From assembly GCA_963826795.1 (NCBI GenBank), contig CAWGYT010000004.1:682001-746000 (forward strand): 64,000 bases of DNA, read 5' to 3'. Origin of the DNA: CAWGYT01 sp963826795 (lineage in GTDB: Bacteria; Planctomycetota; Planctomycetia; Pirellulales; Pirellulaceae). Both the position numbers and the translations under genes were made by a program. The notes beneath the pieces are model-generated. The model saw nothing but the letters and a program-made list of their open reading frames with translations. It was not told where the DNA came from and made no database searches. Of the stretch, positions 18,166-27,730 are shown piece by piece (positions within the stretch are counted from its first letter, which is position 1; each line of letters opens with the position of its first letter).

Positions 18166-19353
18166 ATGAAGGTGCACGAATTTCAAGCAAAGAAGATCCT
18201 CCGCGATGCGGGCGTGGCGGTTCCGCGGGGGGTGGTGGCGAAGACTCCCGAGCAGGCTGCCGAGGCGTTCGATCAGCTGGGCGGGGCACTCGCCGTCGTC
18301 AAGGCTCAGATTCACGCGGGCGGTCGCGGTAAAGGCACAATCGCCGAGCACCCCGATCAGCGCGGCGTCCAACTCGTCCGCAGTCGCCAGGAGGCACAGG
18401 ATGTCGCGAGCCGACTGCTTGGAAACCGGCTGGTCACGATTCAGACCGGACCGGAAGGACGGACGGTCCACCAAGTGCTGGTCGAAGAGGGCTGCGATAT
18501 CGCGCGCGAGTTGTACCTCGGGATCGTGCTGGACCGCGCGGCGGCGAAGCCCGTCGTGATGGCGTCCCGCGAAGGTGGAGTGGAGATCGAAAAGGTCGCG
18601 GCGGAGACGCCCGAACTCATTTTCAAAGAGCACTTTACGCCCGATCGTGGCTTGGATGACTTTCAAGTTCGCAAGCTGTGCAGCAAGCTCAACTTGACCG
18701 GTCCCAGTGTCCGCTCCGCTCAGAAATTCATCCAAGGTCTTTGTCAGGTTTGTTCCGACATGGATGCGAGCTTGGCGGAGATCAACCCGCTGGTCGTGAC
18801 TGCGGCAGGTGATCTCTTGGCGCTGGACGCCAAAATGACGTTCGACGACAACGCGGAATTCCGCCACCCCGAGCTACGCGAGCTGCGCGATCTGGCCGAG
18901 GAGGATCCGGCGGAAGTTCGGGCCGGAAAAGCCGGCTTGAGCTACGTCAAGCTGGAGGGCAACATCGGCTGTTTGGTCAACGGAGCCGGGCTGGCGATGA
19001 GCACCATGGACCTGATCAAGCTGCATGGTGGCGAGCCGGCCAACTTCCTGGATGTCGGTGGCGGCGCCAACGTCGAGCAGGTGACCGAAGCCTTCCGGAT
19101 TCTGCTGGATGACAAGAACGTCAAGGCGGTGCTGGTCAACATCTTTGGCGGCATCATGCGCTGCACCACAATCGCCAACGCTTTGGTCGACGCCTACAAG
19201 ACAGTTGGTTTTACGGTACCCCTTGTCGTGCGGCTGGAGGGAACCGAAGTCGAGCAAGGCCGAAAGATTATCGCCGACAGCGACGTGGATATTATCAGCG
19301 CTGAGGGCCTCACGGATGCCGCCAAGAAGGTTGTTGCAGCGGCAAAGGCATAA
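18166..19353 (+). CDS. sucC: Succinyl-CoA ligase (ADP-forming), beta subunit
   Basis: SucC with SucD converts succinyl-CoA to succinate with substrate-level ATP formation in the TCA cycle. The start at 18166 gives MKVHEFQAKKILRDAG, the normal family N-terminus; an ATG four codons upstream (18154) is also in frame. ATP-grasp features are visible: VVKAQIHAGGRGKGTI (about residue 45), AEINPLVV (about residue 203) and the C-terminal NIFGGIMRCTTIANALV. At 395 residues it has normal length. sucD follows after 47 bp. Confidence 0.96.
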   Translation: MKVHEFQAKKILRDAGVAVPRGVVAKTPEQAAEAFDQLGGALAVVKAQIHAGGRGKGTIAEHPDQRGVQLVRSRQEAQDVASRLLGNRLVTIQTGPEGRTVHQVLVEEGCDIARELYLGIVLDRAAAKPVVMASREGGVEIEKVAAETPELIFKEHFTPDRGLDDFQVRKLCSKLNLTGPSVRSAQKFIQGLCQVCSDMDASLAEINPLVVTAAGDLLALDAKMTFDDNAEFRHPELRELRDLAEEDPAEVRAGKAGLSYVKLEGNIGCLVNGAGLAMSTMDLIKLHGGEPANFLDVGGGANVEQVTEAFRILLDDKNVKAVLVNIFGGIMRCTTIANALVDAYKTVGFTVPLVVRLEGTEVEQGRKIIADSDVDIISAEGLTDAAKKVVAAAKA

Positions 19354-19400
19354 ATTTTCCAACGCCGTGCAGTCACGGCATTCCATCCGGTGGCAATAAG

Positions 19401-20282
19401 ATGAGTATTTTAGTCAACAAGCAGACGCGGGTGATCTGCCAGGGAATTACGGGCAAGGTCGGGGCGTTTCATACACGCGGTTGCCGAGAATACGGCACGA
19501 AGATGGTCGGGGGCGTCACGCCCGGCAAGGGCGGGACAACGGCCGAAGACCTGCCCGTGTTCGATACCGTGGCCGAGGCCGTCGAGAAAACCGGGGCCGA
19601 TGCGACGATGATTTTCGTGCCACCCGCTTTTACCGCCGATGCGATCCTTGAGGCCATCGACGCCGGAATCAAGACGATTGTGGCCGTCACCGAAGGGGTC
19701 CCGGCTCTGGATATGGTGTACGTCTACGATGTCGTCCGCCGCTCCGGTTCGCACTTGATCGGCCCGAATTGCCCCGGCGTGATCACGCCCGACGAGTGCA
19801 AGATTGGCATCATGCCCGGTTACATTCACAAGAAAGGACCGGTCGGCGTCATGAGTCGCAGCGGCACGCTGACCTACGAGGCGGTCTGGCAGCTGACCAG
19901 CCTCGGCCTCGGGCAGTCGACGTGCGTCGGGCTGGGGGGCGATCCGATCGTCGGCACGTCCTTTATCGACTTGTTTCGCATGTATCAGGACGACGGGGAA
20001 ACCGAAGCCATCATGATGATGGGCGAAATCGGTGGAACGGCGGAGGAAGAGGCAGCTCGGTTCGTGAAAGAGCACGTGACCAAGCCTGTGGCGGCCTTCA
20101 TCGCAGGACGCACCGCGCCGCCCGGTAAGCGGATGGGACACGCCGGTGCCATCATCTCCGGCGGGAAGGGCACGGCCGCGGAGAAAATCGCGGCCCTGCA
20201 GGACGCTGGAATCGAGATTGCCGAGAGCCCGGCCGATATGGGCGCGGCGATTCAGCGAGCCATGAAGCGAGCTGGGAAGTAA
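19401..20282 (+). CDS. sucD: Succinyl-CoA ligase, alpha subunit
   Basis: The alpha subunit binds CoA and carries the phosphorylated histidine. The N-terminal CoA-binding Rossmann part reads VICQGITGKVGAFHTRGCRE and GGVTPGKGGTT; GPNCPGVITP follows, and the active His lies in the C-terminal KRMGHAGAIISGGKGTA segment. 293 residues, normal length. It forms an operon with sucC, whose stop is 47 bp upstream. Confidence 0.97.
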   Translation: MSILVNKQTRVICQGITGKVGAFHTRGCREYGTKMVGGVTPGKGGTTAEDLPVFDTVAEAVEKTGADATMIFVPPAFTADAILEAIDAGIKTIVAVTEGVPALDMVYVYDVVRRSGSHLIGPNCPGVITPDECKIGIMPGYIHKKGPVGVMSRSGTLTYEAVWQLTSLGLGQSTCVGLGGDPIVGTSFIDLFRMYQDDGETEAIMMMGEIGGTAEEEAARFVKEHVTKPVAAFIAGRTAPPGKRMGHAGAIISGGKGTAAEKIAALQDAGIEIAESPADMGAAIQRAMKRAGK

Positions 20283-20346
20283 GCCATTGGCAGGGCCCTG
20301 CCTCAAACGGGCCTGGCGGCGGTCGACCGGTCGGAGTCCATCCGAA

Positions 20347-20574
20347 TCAGTGGATTCCCAGATTTCGCTCGATTTCGCGAGCGCGTGCATCCACGCCAAA
20401 CCCGCCGGGTATGCGGACGCGGGGACGCCACGGATCTGCCGCGGTCGCGGGCACCTCGTCCGCGTCCCTCGCCGGCTCCGTGCTGCGGTGCCAGCCAGCG
20501 CAGCCGGCGCTCAACAAGAGCGTGGTCAGAACCGCGGGCCACGTGAGCTGGTGGGAGCGAGCGAGCCGTTTCAT
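20347..20574 (-). CDS. Small lipoprotein
   Basis: A 75-residue protein with a lipoprotein signal peptide (WPAVLTTLLLSAGC; lipobox LSAGC, Cys about residue 26), a short Arg/Asp/Pro-rich mature part and the C-terminal stretch GVDARAREIERNLGIH. The start is the ATG at 20574; open codons continue upstream without likeness to a protein. It is convergent with sucD, 64 bp away. Its function is unknown. The clear lipobox and clean end support a real gene. Confidence 0.6.
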   Translation of the reverse strand: MKRLARSHQLTWPAVLTTLLLSAGCAGWHRSTEPARDADEVPATAADPWRPRVRIPGGFGVDARAREIERNLGIH

Positions 20575-20772
20575 GGGCGGTGTCTTGCAGCAGTTCCACG
20601 GAGACCGGGCAGGGAGTAAGTCACGATTCGCACTTGATTCCCCCCGGAGGTCGCTTTGCGTCGCTTGCCGATTTGCCGATGCCTCAAGGCGGCGGATTGT
20701 GGCGGACGGCGGCCGGCTTGTCCAGGCCATTTCGGCGACGAAAATCGAGACGGCGGCCGCCCTCGGTGGGCC

Positions 20773-22223
20773 TCACTTGCCGATGCAAAAGCGGCTGAAA
20801 ATACGGTCCAGGATTTCGTCCGTATAGACCGCGCCGACCACCTGCCCCAATTCGTCCAGGGCCTCACGAATGTCGGCCGCGATCAGCTCGTGCCCTTGAT
20901 CGACGCGCACCAAGTCCAGCGCTCTGGAGATCGCCTCTCGCGCCTGCTCAAGACTCGCCCGACAGCGCGTCGCGGTCGAGGCGACCAAGCTGGACTCCTC
21001 CGCGCTAAACTTGGCCTGTAAGCAAATTGCGAGCCGATTTCGGAAGCTGGCCAGTCCGTGCCCGTTCCGCCCACTCAACCGCAGCAATTCCAGCCGCCGC
21101 GGGGCGTCACCGCTGCGGCGACCGTCGACCCGCAGCTGAACGGCGAACTCGTCCAGCCGCTCGACCTTCGCGGTCGGGGGAAGCGACTCCAGGAAGCGAG
21201 TGACGTCGCCCAAGTCGGCCTTCGTCAGCACGATCAGGTCGGGGCCAGGCTCCGCCGTCATTTCTTGCCAGTCCCAAACTTCGAATGCCGAGCTGCCGTC
21301 CAGACACAGGACCACCAGATCCGCCTCGGCGTGAACCCGATTCGCCAGCCGCTGGGCGGACTGGTCCACCGCCAGGGGCAGGCACTCGTCAATCCCTGCC
21401 GTATCGATGATGCGGCACGCTTGATCGGCCAGGCCAAGCGGTCCTTCCAGGTAGTCGCGGGTCGTACCGGGGATGGTCGACACGAGGGCGCCGTCGCCAC
21501 CGACGAGGGCGTTCCAGAGGGTACTCTTGCCGACGTTCGGGCGCCCCGCAGCACGACGCGCGGTGCCGACTCGGACCGCTGCCGGGTCCGAATCTGGAGG
21601 ACGAGTTCCGTGAGCGACTGCTCGGCCGAGGTCAATTGGCGGGCGATTTCCGCCGAGCTGACGAACTGGATATCCTCCTCAACGAAGTCCAATCCCGCTT
21701 CGATGTCCGCGATCAGATTCAACAGCTGAGATCGGAGCTGATTGAGCTGGCCGGAGAGACCCCCGGCCAATTGATTGAGCGCCCGCTGCAAGTGACGCTG
21801 GTCTTTGGCATCAATCACCGCCAGCACCGCCTCGGCCTGAGGCAGGTCCAGTCGTCCGGCCAGAAAGGCGCGAAGCGTGAACTCGCCGGGATGCGCCAGC
21901 CGGGCCGCGGTCGCGCAGACTTGTCGCAGGACCCGTTGCAGGATCGGCGGCGATCCCGGCAGGTGCAATTCCGCGGTCGGCTGGCGCGGATAGCTGCGCG
22001 ACGTGGGCCAGAGATAGAGTTGGCAATCGATCTGTCTGCCCGATTCGTCCAACTGCCATTTCCCAGGCCAGCATTGGGCGCGCGCCGAGTCCAGGTCGAG
22101 CGAGCCATTGAAATGTCGGGTAAGGCAATCGACAGTACGCGGCCCCGCCACACGCACAATCCCCCGCTCGGAGCCGCCCGGGGCGCTGGCAATCGCGGCG
22201 ATCGTATCGGCAACGTCGTACAC
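20773..22223 (-). CDS. mnmE: tRNA modification GTPase MnmE (one frameshift)
   Basis: MnmE, with MnmG, installs the 5-carboxymethylaminomethyl group on U34 of tRNAs. A GTG start at 22223 gives VYDVADTIAAIASAPGG, matching the family N-terminus. The N-terminal folate-binding domain (GGSERGIVRVAGP), G2 (TTRDYLEG), G3 (IIDTAG), G4 (LTKADLGD) and the C-terminal CIGK with the catalytic Cys are visible. The G1 P-loop is interrupted near 21540, where one C appears to be missing in a CCCC run; restored, it reads RGAPNVGKSTLWNALVGG. About 483 residues. yidC lies 29 bp upstream on the same strand. Confidence 0.9.
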
Positions 22224-22252
22224 AGCGGTCCGTGTCCGTGGCGGGGACAGAA

Positions 22253-24763
22253 TCAGCGACGCTTCGACTTGGGACGCTTGCGAGCTCCCGCCGAGCCGTT
22301 GCCGCCCGAGGGCTTTTTGGTAAACAGCCCGGACGAGGCGGCGGAGCTTCCCGGAGCCGCGGGCTTGGCTTTCGGCAGCAACTTCCGCTCGGCCAATCCC
22401 CAAGCGCTGGAGGTGATGAAGTACAGGCAAAGTCCGGCGGGAACGCGGAAGAACATGAGGGCGAAAAACAGCATCATGAACTTCATCATCCGCTGCTGCA
22501 TTTCCTGCTGTTCATCCGTTGGCGGCGGCGTGAACATTTTCTGGTGGACCATCATGAAGGCGACGGAAATCAGCGGCAGGATATTCAGATAGGGGCCGAG
22601 CCAACCGGTCCGACTGGCGAGCATGGCCGGCATGAACGATTCCCAGTTCAGCAACTGGTCCGGGCCGGCCAGGTTCGAACACCAGCGAAGTCCGGGAATT
22701 AACGCGGCCTGACGCAGTTCGATGTCGACGCTCAGCGCTCGATACAGTCCGATGAAGATCGGCAGCTGAAAAAACATGGGCAAGCAACCCGCCAGCGGAT
22801 TGTAGTTGTTTTTCTGAAACAGTTCCCGCTGAGCCGCCGCCCGCTTTTCCATGTCGTTCTTGTACTGCTCGGCGATCCGCCGCATTTCCGGTGCCAGCTC
22901 TTGCATCTTCTGAGCGTTGCGGACTTGCTGCATTCCCAACGGGATACATGCAGCCGCGCACCAGCACGGTCAGCAGGATGATCGCGATGCCGTAGTTGCG
23001 AAAGACGGCGTGAAAGGCATGCAGAATCCACTCAAGGGCTTCGCGATGATCGGGAACCAGCCATAGGTGATGCATTCGCCCATGTTGTATTGGCTGAGTA
23101 CGTCGGGCTGCTTCGGACCGGCGAAAATCCGAAAATCCTGCTTGAATTCGCCGCCTGGCGGAATCGATTGGCTGACGCTGATTAGCCGAAAGGAGACATC
23201 CGTGCGAGACGGCTTGACTTCGTCCTTCGGCGCGACGGGCAGGGCCAGCGCATACTCAAACCGATGGGCATTTGCAGTTTCGGCTGCTTCGCCCGCCGCG
23301 GTCGACTCGCCGTCCAGGGACACCGGTCCCAGCAGTGCCGAGGCAAAGTACTGCGCGTCCACGCCGACGTACTGCAGCCCGAATACGCTCCCTTCGCTGA
23401 ACATCGGGGTCGCCGGCGTCTGCGGATACTCCTGCATCCGCTCGACAAGCTTGGGGTTCGTAAACAACTTGTGCGTCCCATCGGCCGCCTTGCAAATCAC
23501 GTCTCTCACACCGGCGCCGCCAAAACGCGTGGGATGCGTCTTGTAGGTGTACCACCAACCCTCGAGCGGCAGGCCGGTTGGACCCTGTTGCTGGTAGGCC
23601 AGCGTGATGGGTTCACCCGCGGCGGCCTCATTCCGGAAGCTGACCCGATAATCCAAGTGATATCCAGCAGCGTCTGCCGCGTTCGGATCGGGCGTCGCCA
23701 GCGAGAACCGTTTGATGACCCGCAGCGGACCGGCGATCCCGAACGGCTCGAGCTGCTTTCCTGAGAGCACAAAGTGAAATTCGACCACCGGAGCATCCTC
23801 GCCGTCCGGACGATGAACCTCCCAATTGGCCGTCTTCAGTTCGGACAACGCGGCCAGTCCATCTTCCCATTCGTCGGCCTTTTGCGAGCCGAGCTGTTGG
23901 AGCGTCAGCAGGTAGGAAAACGGGTGCAGCGGGTCGGTGGCCGTTGGGTCGAGCGGTTCCGGGCGAATCACTTCCAGAGGTCGTTGAGCGAGCACCGCGG
24001 TGTAAGTCAGGGACTGGATTTCGGAGCTGACAGGGCGCCGCACGATGAGGGTCACCTCCTGACCCGGCTGGGTCTTGGCCATCCATTGGTGGAAGTCGAG
24101 GCGCGACTCGAGCACGACGTCGCCCAACTGGTGGATCACGTCGCCTGGCCGAAGTCCGAGGGGGATCTCCGCGGTCGCCCCCACCGCTCGGGCGGCTGGC
24201 GTCCCGTCGCCGACGGCACCGATTCGGAGCCCAGCGGGCGTATCCTGTAACGCCAAGTAACCCAAATAGCCGTGGTGGTCATCCAAATCCGTATAGCGAC
24301 GATCATTCAGGGCCAGGCACTCGATCGCCGCGCCGCGATTGGTAAACCAGACGAGCAGCTTTTCCGGCCGCTCGGGGTCGAGCGAGCCGAGCGTGGCCCA
24401 CATGGGCTCGACCGCGGCCGCTCCGGCCTGGGCACCGGCCTCGGCATCCGCGGCGGACATCTCGTCCGGGGTCACTTCGGCCGCGACCGTCGAGGGCTCC
24501 GCTGCGTTCTCGCCAGGTGTTTCGCGACCGGCGTCGCCACGGTCCGGGGAGCCTTCCTCCGCCCCCGTCGGTGGCTCGATGGCGTCCGGATCGTCAGCTT
24601 GGGCCAACGGAGCTTCCGCATCGGCGCCGTCGGCGCCCGGTGCACCGTCGGCGATCGCCGCGGGATCGTCCGGGACCGGCGGATTCAGACGCGTCATGAC
24701 GGTCTGATAGCCCACCAGAATCACCATTGACGAGACGATAAAGACGACGAATCTCTTTTCCAC
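22253..24763 (-). CDS. yidC: Membrane protein insertase YidC with internal PDZ-like domain (two frameshifts)
   Basis: YidC inserts membrane proteins alone or with SecYEG. Layout of about 836 residues: TM1 (FVVFIVSSMVILVGYQTVM), an acidic Ala/Asp/Glu/Pro linker to residue 120, the start of the periplasmic domain, a PDZ-like stretch at about 175-245 (GLRPGDVIHQLGDVVLESR), the rest of the beta-rich periplasmic domain, then the conserved insertase core (ILHAFHAVFRNYGIAIILL, PLAGCLPMFFQLPIFIGLY, AGLCLYFITSSAWGLAE) and a basic Lys/Arg tail for ribosome contact. Frameshifts near 23035 and 22955 each fit one missing C. It stands directly before mnmE. Confidence 0.88.
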
Positions 24764-24838
24764 TTTGACTCGCTTTCATGGGACCAAAGACCCGGGTTGG
24801 ACCGGCCGCGACCTCCGGCGGTAGGTCGCGCCGTGCGA

Positions 24839-25599
24839 CTAACGACCTTCTCGCAGACGGTCCCCGAGGAAATTGTCGAGTTCCGCGAATCGCATGGACC
24901 TTCGCGATCGGTTGTCTCCAGCGGATAGGCGAACTCGACGGAACGTTATCTTTCGGCCTTCTTGGATGACATACGACGCCTGGGGATTTCCATCGCGGGG
25001 CTGCCCCACACTGCCGACGTTGATCATCGCCTTTTCGTCGGGCAACTTCGAATTCGAACCGGACTTCGGAGGGGCGTCAGAAACTGACCACTTTCGGTGA
25101 ACATCGCCCGGGACGTGCGTGTGACCCTGAAAGCAATATCGCCGAATCACGCTGAATATTCGCTGCAATTTTCCCGGGTTGTGAACGTCTTCGGGAAAGA
25201 CATACTCCATCAGCGGATTGCGGGCCGAACCGTGGACGAACGAGAAATCGGCCTCGTGATGCTGCCGCGGCAACTCGCAGAGAAACTTCCAGCGCGCGGC
25301 ATTCTCCGGCGGTTTCGCCGGCCGCCTCCAATTGAGCTGCGGGTCCAAAAGATCGCTCGTTCGGCACCGCTGCTGAAGCCCTCCGGATCGAACAGCGCCG
25401 CTTGATCGTGGTTGCCCAGAACGCTCAATGCTCGAAGCCCCATCACCCGATCGATGCATTCGCAGGGGTTGGGACCGTAACCGACGATGTCGCCCAGGCA
25501 ATAAACCGTCCAGATGCCCTGGCTGCGGATGTCGTCCAGGACAGCGTCCACGGCCTCGAGATTTCCGTGAATGTCGCTGATGATCGCCCGCTTTTCCAC
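24839..25599 (-). CDS. Metallophosphoesterase, paralogue 1 (frameshifted)
   Basis: A YfcE/MJ0936-type calcineurin-like phosphodiesterase of about 250 residues, with a GTG start at 25599. Metal-binding motifs: AIISDIHGNLEAVDAVLDD, CLGDIVGYGPNP and LGNHDQAA near the N-terminus; VHGSARNPLMEYVFPED and CFQGHTHVPG in the second half. The N-terminal half and the C-terminal half are in different frames (switches near 25270-25330). C-terminal pattern: FAELDNFLGDRLREGR. The next gene downstream of its homologue 26580-25829 is this one: two adjacent paralogues. The substrate is unknown. Confidence 0.75.
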
Positions 25600-25828
25600 C
25601 GCTCGTTCTTTGCCCTTTCGTGGCCAGCCGAAGGTCGCTGCCAATCGTGAGGTCGCTGCGCGACGTCGGCCAGGCCAGCCTAAGGCGACCCCCGCTTCCG
25701 CTCGAGCTTCTCGCGCCGCCAGCCGGACAGCTGTAACCCATCAACTTATCCGGCTCGGCCGCGATTGACGAGTCCAGTTTGGCCAGACTTGCGGGCCGAA
25801 ACCAGCCGCATGCGTCTGGGAGGCACGT

Positions 25829-26580
25829 TATCGGCCTTCACGCAACCGATCGCCCAGCATGTTGTCCAGGTCCGGTTCGCGGTAGATCTTGCGAATCGTC
25901 TCGGCCACGTCGTATTCCAGCCGCCGAAAGGAGATCAGATTCGTCCGTCAGAATGGCGTAGCACGCACGGGGATCGCCGTCGCGCGGCTGCCCCACACTG
26001 CCGACGTTGACCATCATCTTGTCGTCCGTCAATTCGATACTCGTAGTCGAATTCTTCCGGGCTCAGAAAGTCGCCGCTGGCCGTGAAGACCCCCGGGATG
26101 TGCGTGTGCCCCTGGAAACACTGCAGCTGAATCCGATCGAACAAGGCCTGCATCTTCCGCTGATTATAGACATCCTCGGGAAAGACATACTCGTTCGTCG
26201 GCTCGCGAGGCGAACCGTGCACGAACAGCCGCGTTCCTTCGTCACGTGCGCGGGGCAGTCTCCCCGAGGAAATCCCAGCGGGCGTTGATCTCGAGCCGCC
26301 GATCCCCCGTGTTCTAACTGTTCACGTGTCCAGTAGACGGCACGCAAGCGCGACGGGATTGAAGCCGTCCGGATCGAACATCGCCGCCTGATCGTGGTTG
26401 CCCAGAGATGCAGACCTGCAAACGGCGCACCAGGTCCAGACACTCGCGCGGGTTGGGGCCGTAGCCGATCACGTCCCCCAGGCAGTAGATCTCGTTGATC
26501 CCTTGCTGTCGAATGTCGTCCAACACCACGCGCAACGCTTCGAGATTGCTGTGCACGTCGCTGATCAAGGCGCGTTTCAC
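25829..26580 (-). CDS. Metallophosphoesterase, paralogue 2 (several frameshifts)
   Basis: The start at 26580 reads MKRALISDVHSNLEALRVV, then CLGDVIGYGPNPRECLDLV. Pieces of the same fold continue in other frames: VHGSPREPTNEYVFPED (about 26215), CFQGHTHIPGVF, and NVGSVGQPRDGDPRACY. The restored C-terminus, YDVAETIRKIYREPDLDNM, ends in LGDRLREGR like its neighbour, with a TAA at 25829-25831. At least three frame switches are needed. The high similarity to paralogue 1 indicates tandem duplication. It may be a true pseudogene, but the motifs are all present. Confidence 0.7.
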
Positions 26581-26689
26581 CGTGTCGGACCTCGTTGGCC
26601 GAAGCCATAAAACGAGACGGCATCCAACGGAGCCGCTCCGCCATTGGATGCCAATGACATGGGCAGTCTAGGTTTCTGTCGACCTAAGG

Positions 26690-27652
26690 TCAAGAGTCGC
26701 AAGCCCTTGCTGATTGCGTTCTCGAATTGCTTTCGACGCCCGCTCGGCGATGCCAGATCCACGCCAGGATCGTCCCGGTCAACATGCAGGCGAAAGTGTA
26801 CAGGGCGGTAGGAATTAAGGCGGCCGGACGGTCCCGGAACAGTTCGCTCGCCAAAACCGTTCCCAGCCCCGCGTTCTGCATTCCAATCTCCAGGATCAAG
26901 GCCCGCCGCATCGGCCGGTCGAGTCGCATCAGGCGGGCGGCCCCATAACCGGTGGCGTAGCCGGCCAGGTTCAGCGTGAGGGCCGCCGCCAAGATCCACC
27001 CGGTCGTCGCCGCCAGCCGCTCTCGGTTCGCATTGACCACCACCGCGACGATCCAGACAATCGCAATCGCCGCGACAACCTCCCCCACGCGGTCCGCGAT
27101 TGCCACCCGATCGACTCGCAAACGGCCCAGCAGGTGACCCGCGACCACCGGCAGTAGGACCATCCACGCCAAGTCCCAAACCTGGCTGGCGAGCGAGGCC
27201 TGCATCTGTTCCCCGAGCGCGAATTTCAGGACCAAGGGCACGCAAAGCGGCGAGAGGCAGGTCGAAGCGGTCGTCAGGCTGAGTGAGTAGCTGGCGTTTC
27301 CCCCCGAGATCAACGTCAGCACATTCGACGCCATCGCCCCAGGAACGCAGCCCACCACGATGATCCCCAGTCGCAGGTCCGGTGCAAGAGGAAAGATCGA
27401 CGCCACCAGCCAGGCAAGGAGGGGCATCGAAAGGTACTGAACCGCCGTCCCGCCCAGCACGAGCGGCCAGCGCCGGCCAAGTTGCCGCACTTCGTCGGAC
27501 GGCAACAGCCAGCCCAGTGCAAACATGGGCACCACGAACAGGACCTTCAACCAGTCGCGCGACGCCTGGAAGGGATCCCAACCACTCTCGGGCCAACAAA
27601 ATGCCACCAGCGAACCGCCTAGCAGCCAAGCAAGCAGCCATCGCTGAACCAT
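26690..27652 (-). CDS. Bile acid:sodium symporter (BASS) family transporter
   Basis: A 320-residue integral membrane protein with about 9-10 hydrophobic segments; the ATG at 27652 (MVQRWLLAWLLGG) is preferred over a TTG 16 codons upstream. The BASS signature is visible: GIIVVGCVPGAMASNVLTLI (first unwound helix region) and EIGMQNAGLGTVLASELF (second). The family couples uptake of organic anions, such as 2-oxo acids, pantoate or sulfonates, to sodium. The substrate cannot be read here. The reading is clean and lies 38 bp from the end of the LTD/dockerin gene's region on the same strand. Confidence 0.85.
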   Translation of the reverse strand: MVQRWLLAWLLGGSLVAFCWPESGWDPFQASRDWLKVLFVVPMFALGWLLPSDEVRQLGRRWPLVLGGTAVQYLSMPLLAWLVASIFPLAPDLRLGIIVVGCVPGAMASNVLTLISGGNASYSLSLTTASTCLSPLCVPLVLKFALGEQMQASLASQVWDLAWMVLLPVVAGHLLGRLRVDRVAIADRVGEVVAAIAIVWIVAVVVNANRERLAATTGWILAAALTLNLAGYATGYGAARLMRLDRPMRRALILEIGMQNAGLGTVLASELFRDRPAALIPTALYTFACMLTGTILAWIWHRRAGVESNSRTQSARACDS

Positions 27653-27730
27653 CGAGAGTTCCCGGAAGTCCACCACGTTGGGCAGGGTCCGCCATCGCAA
27701 TCGAGCTGGCTGAGTCCTCGTCCCCGCGGT

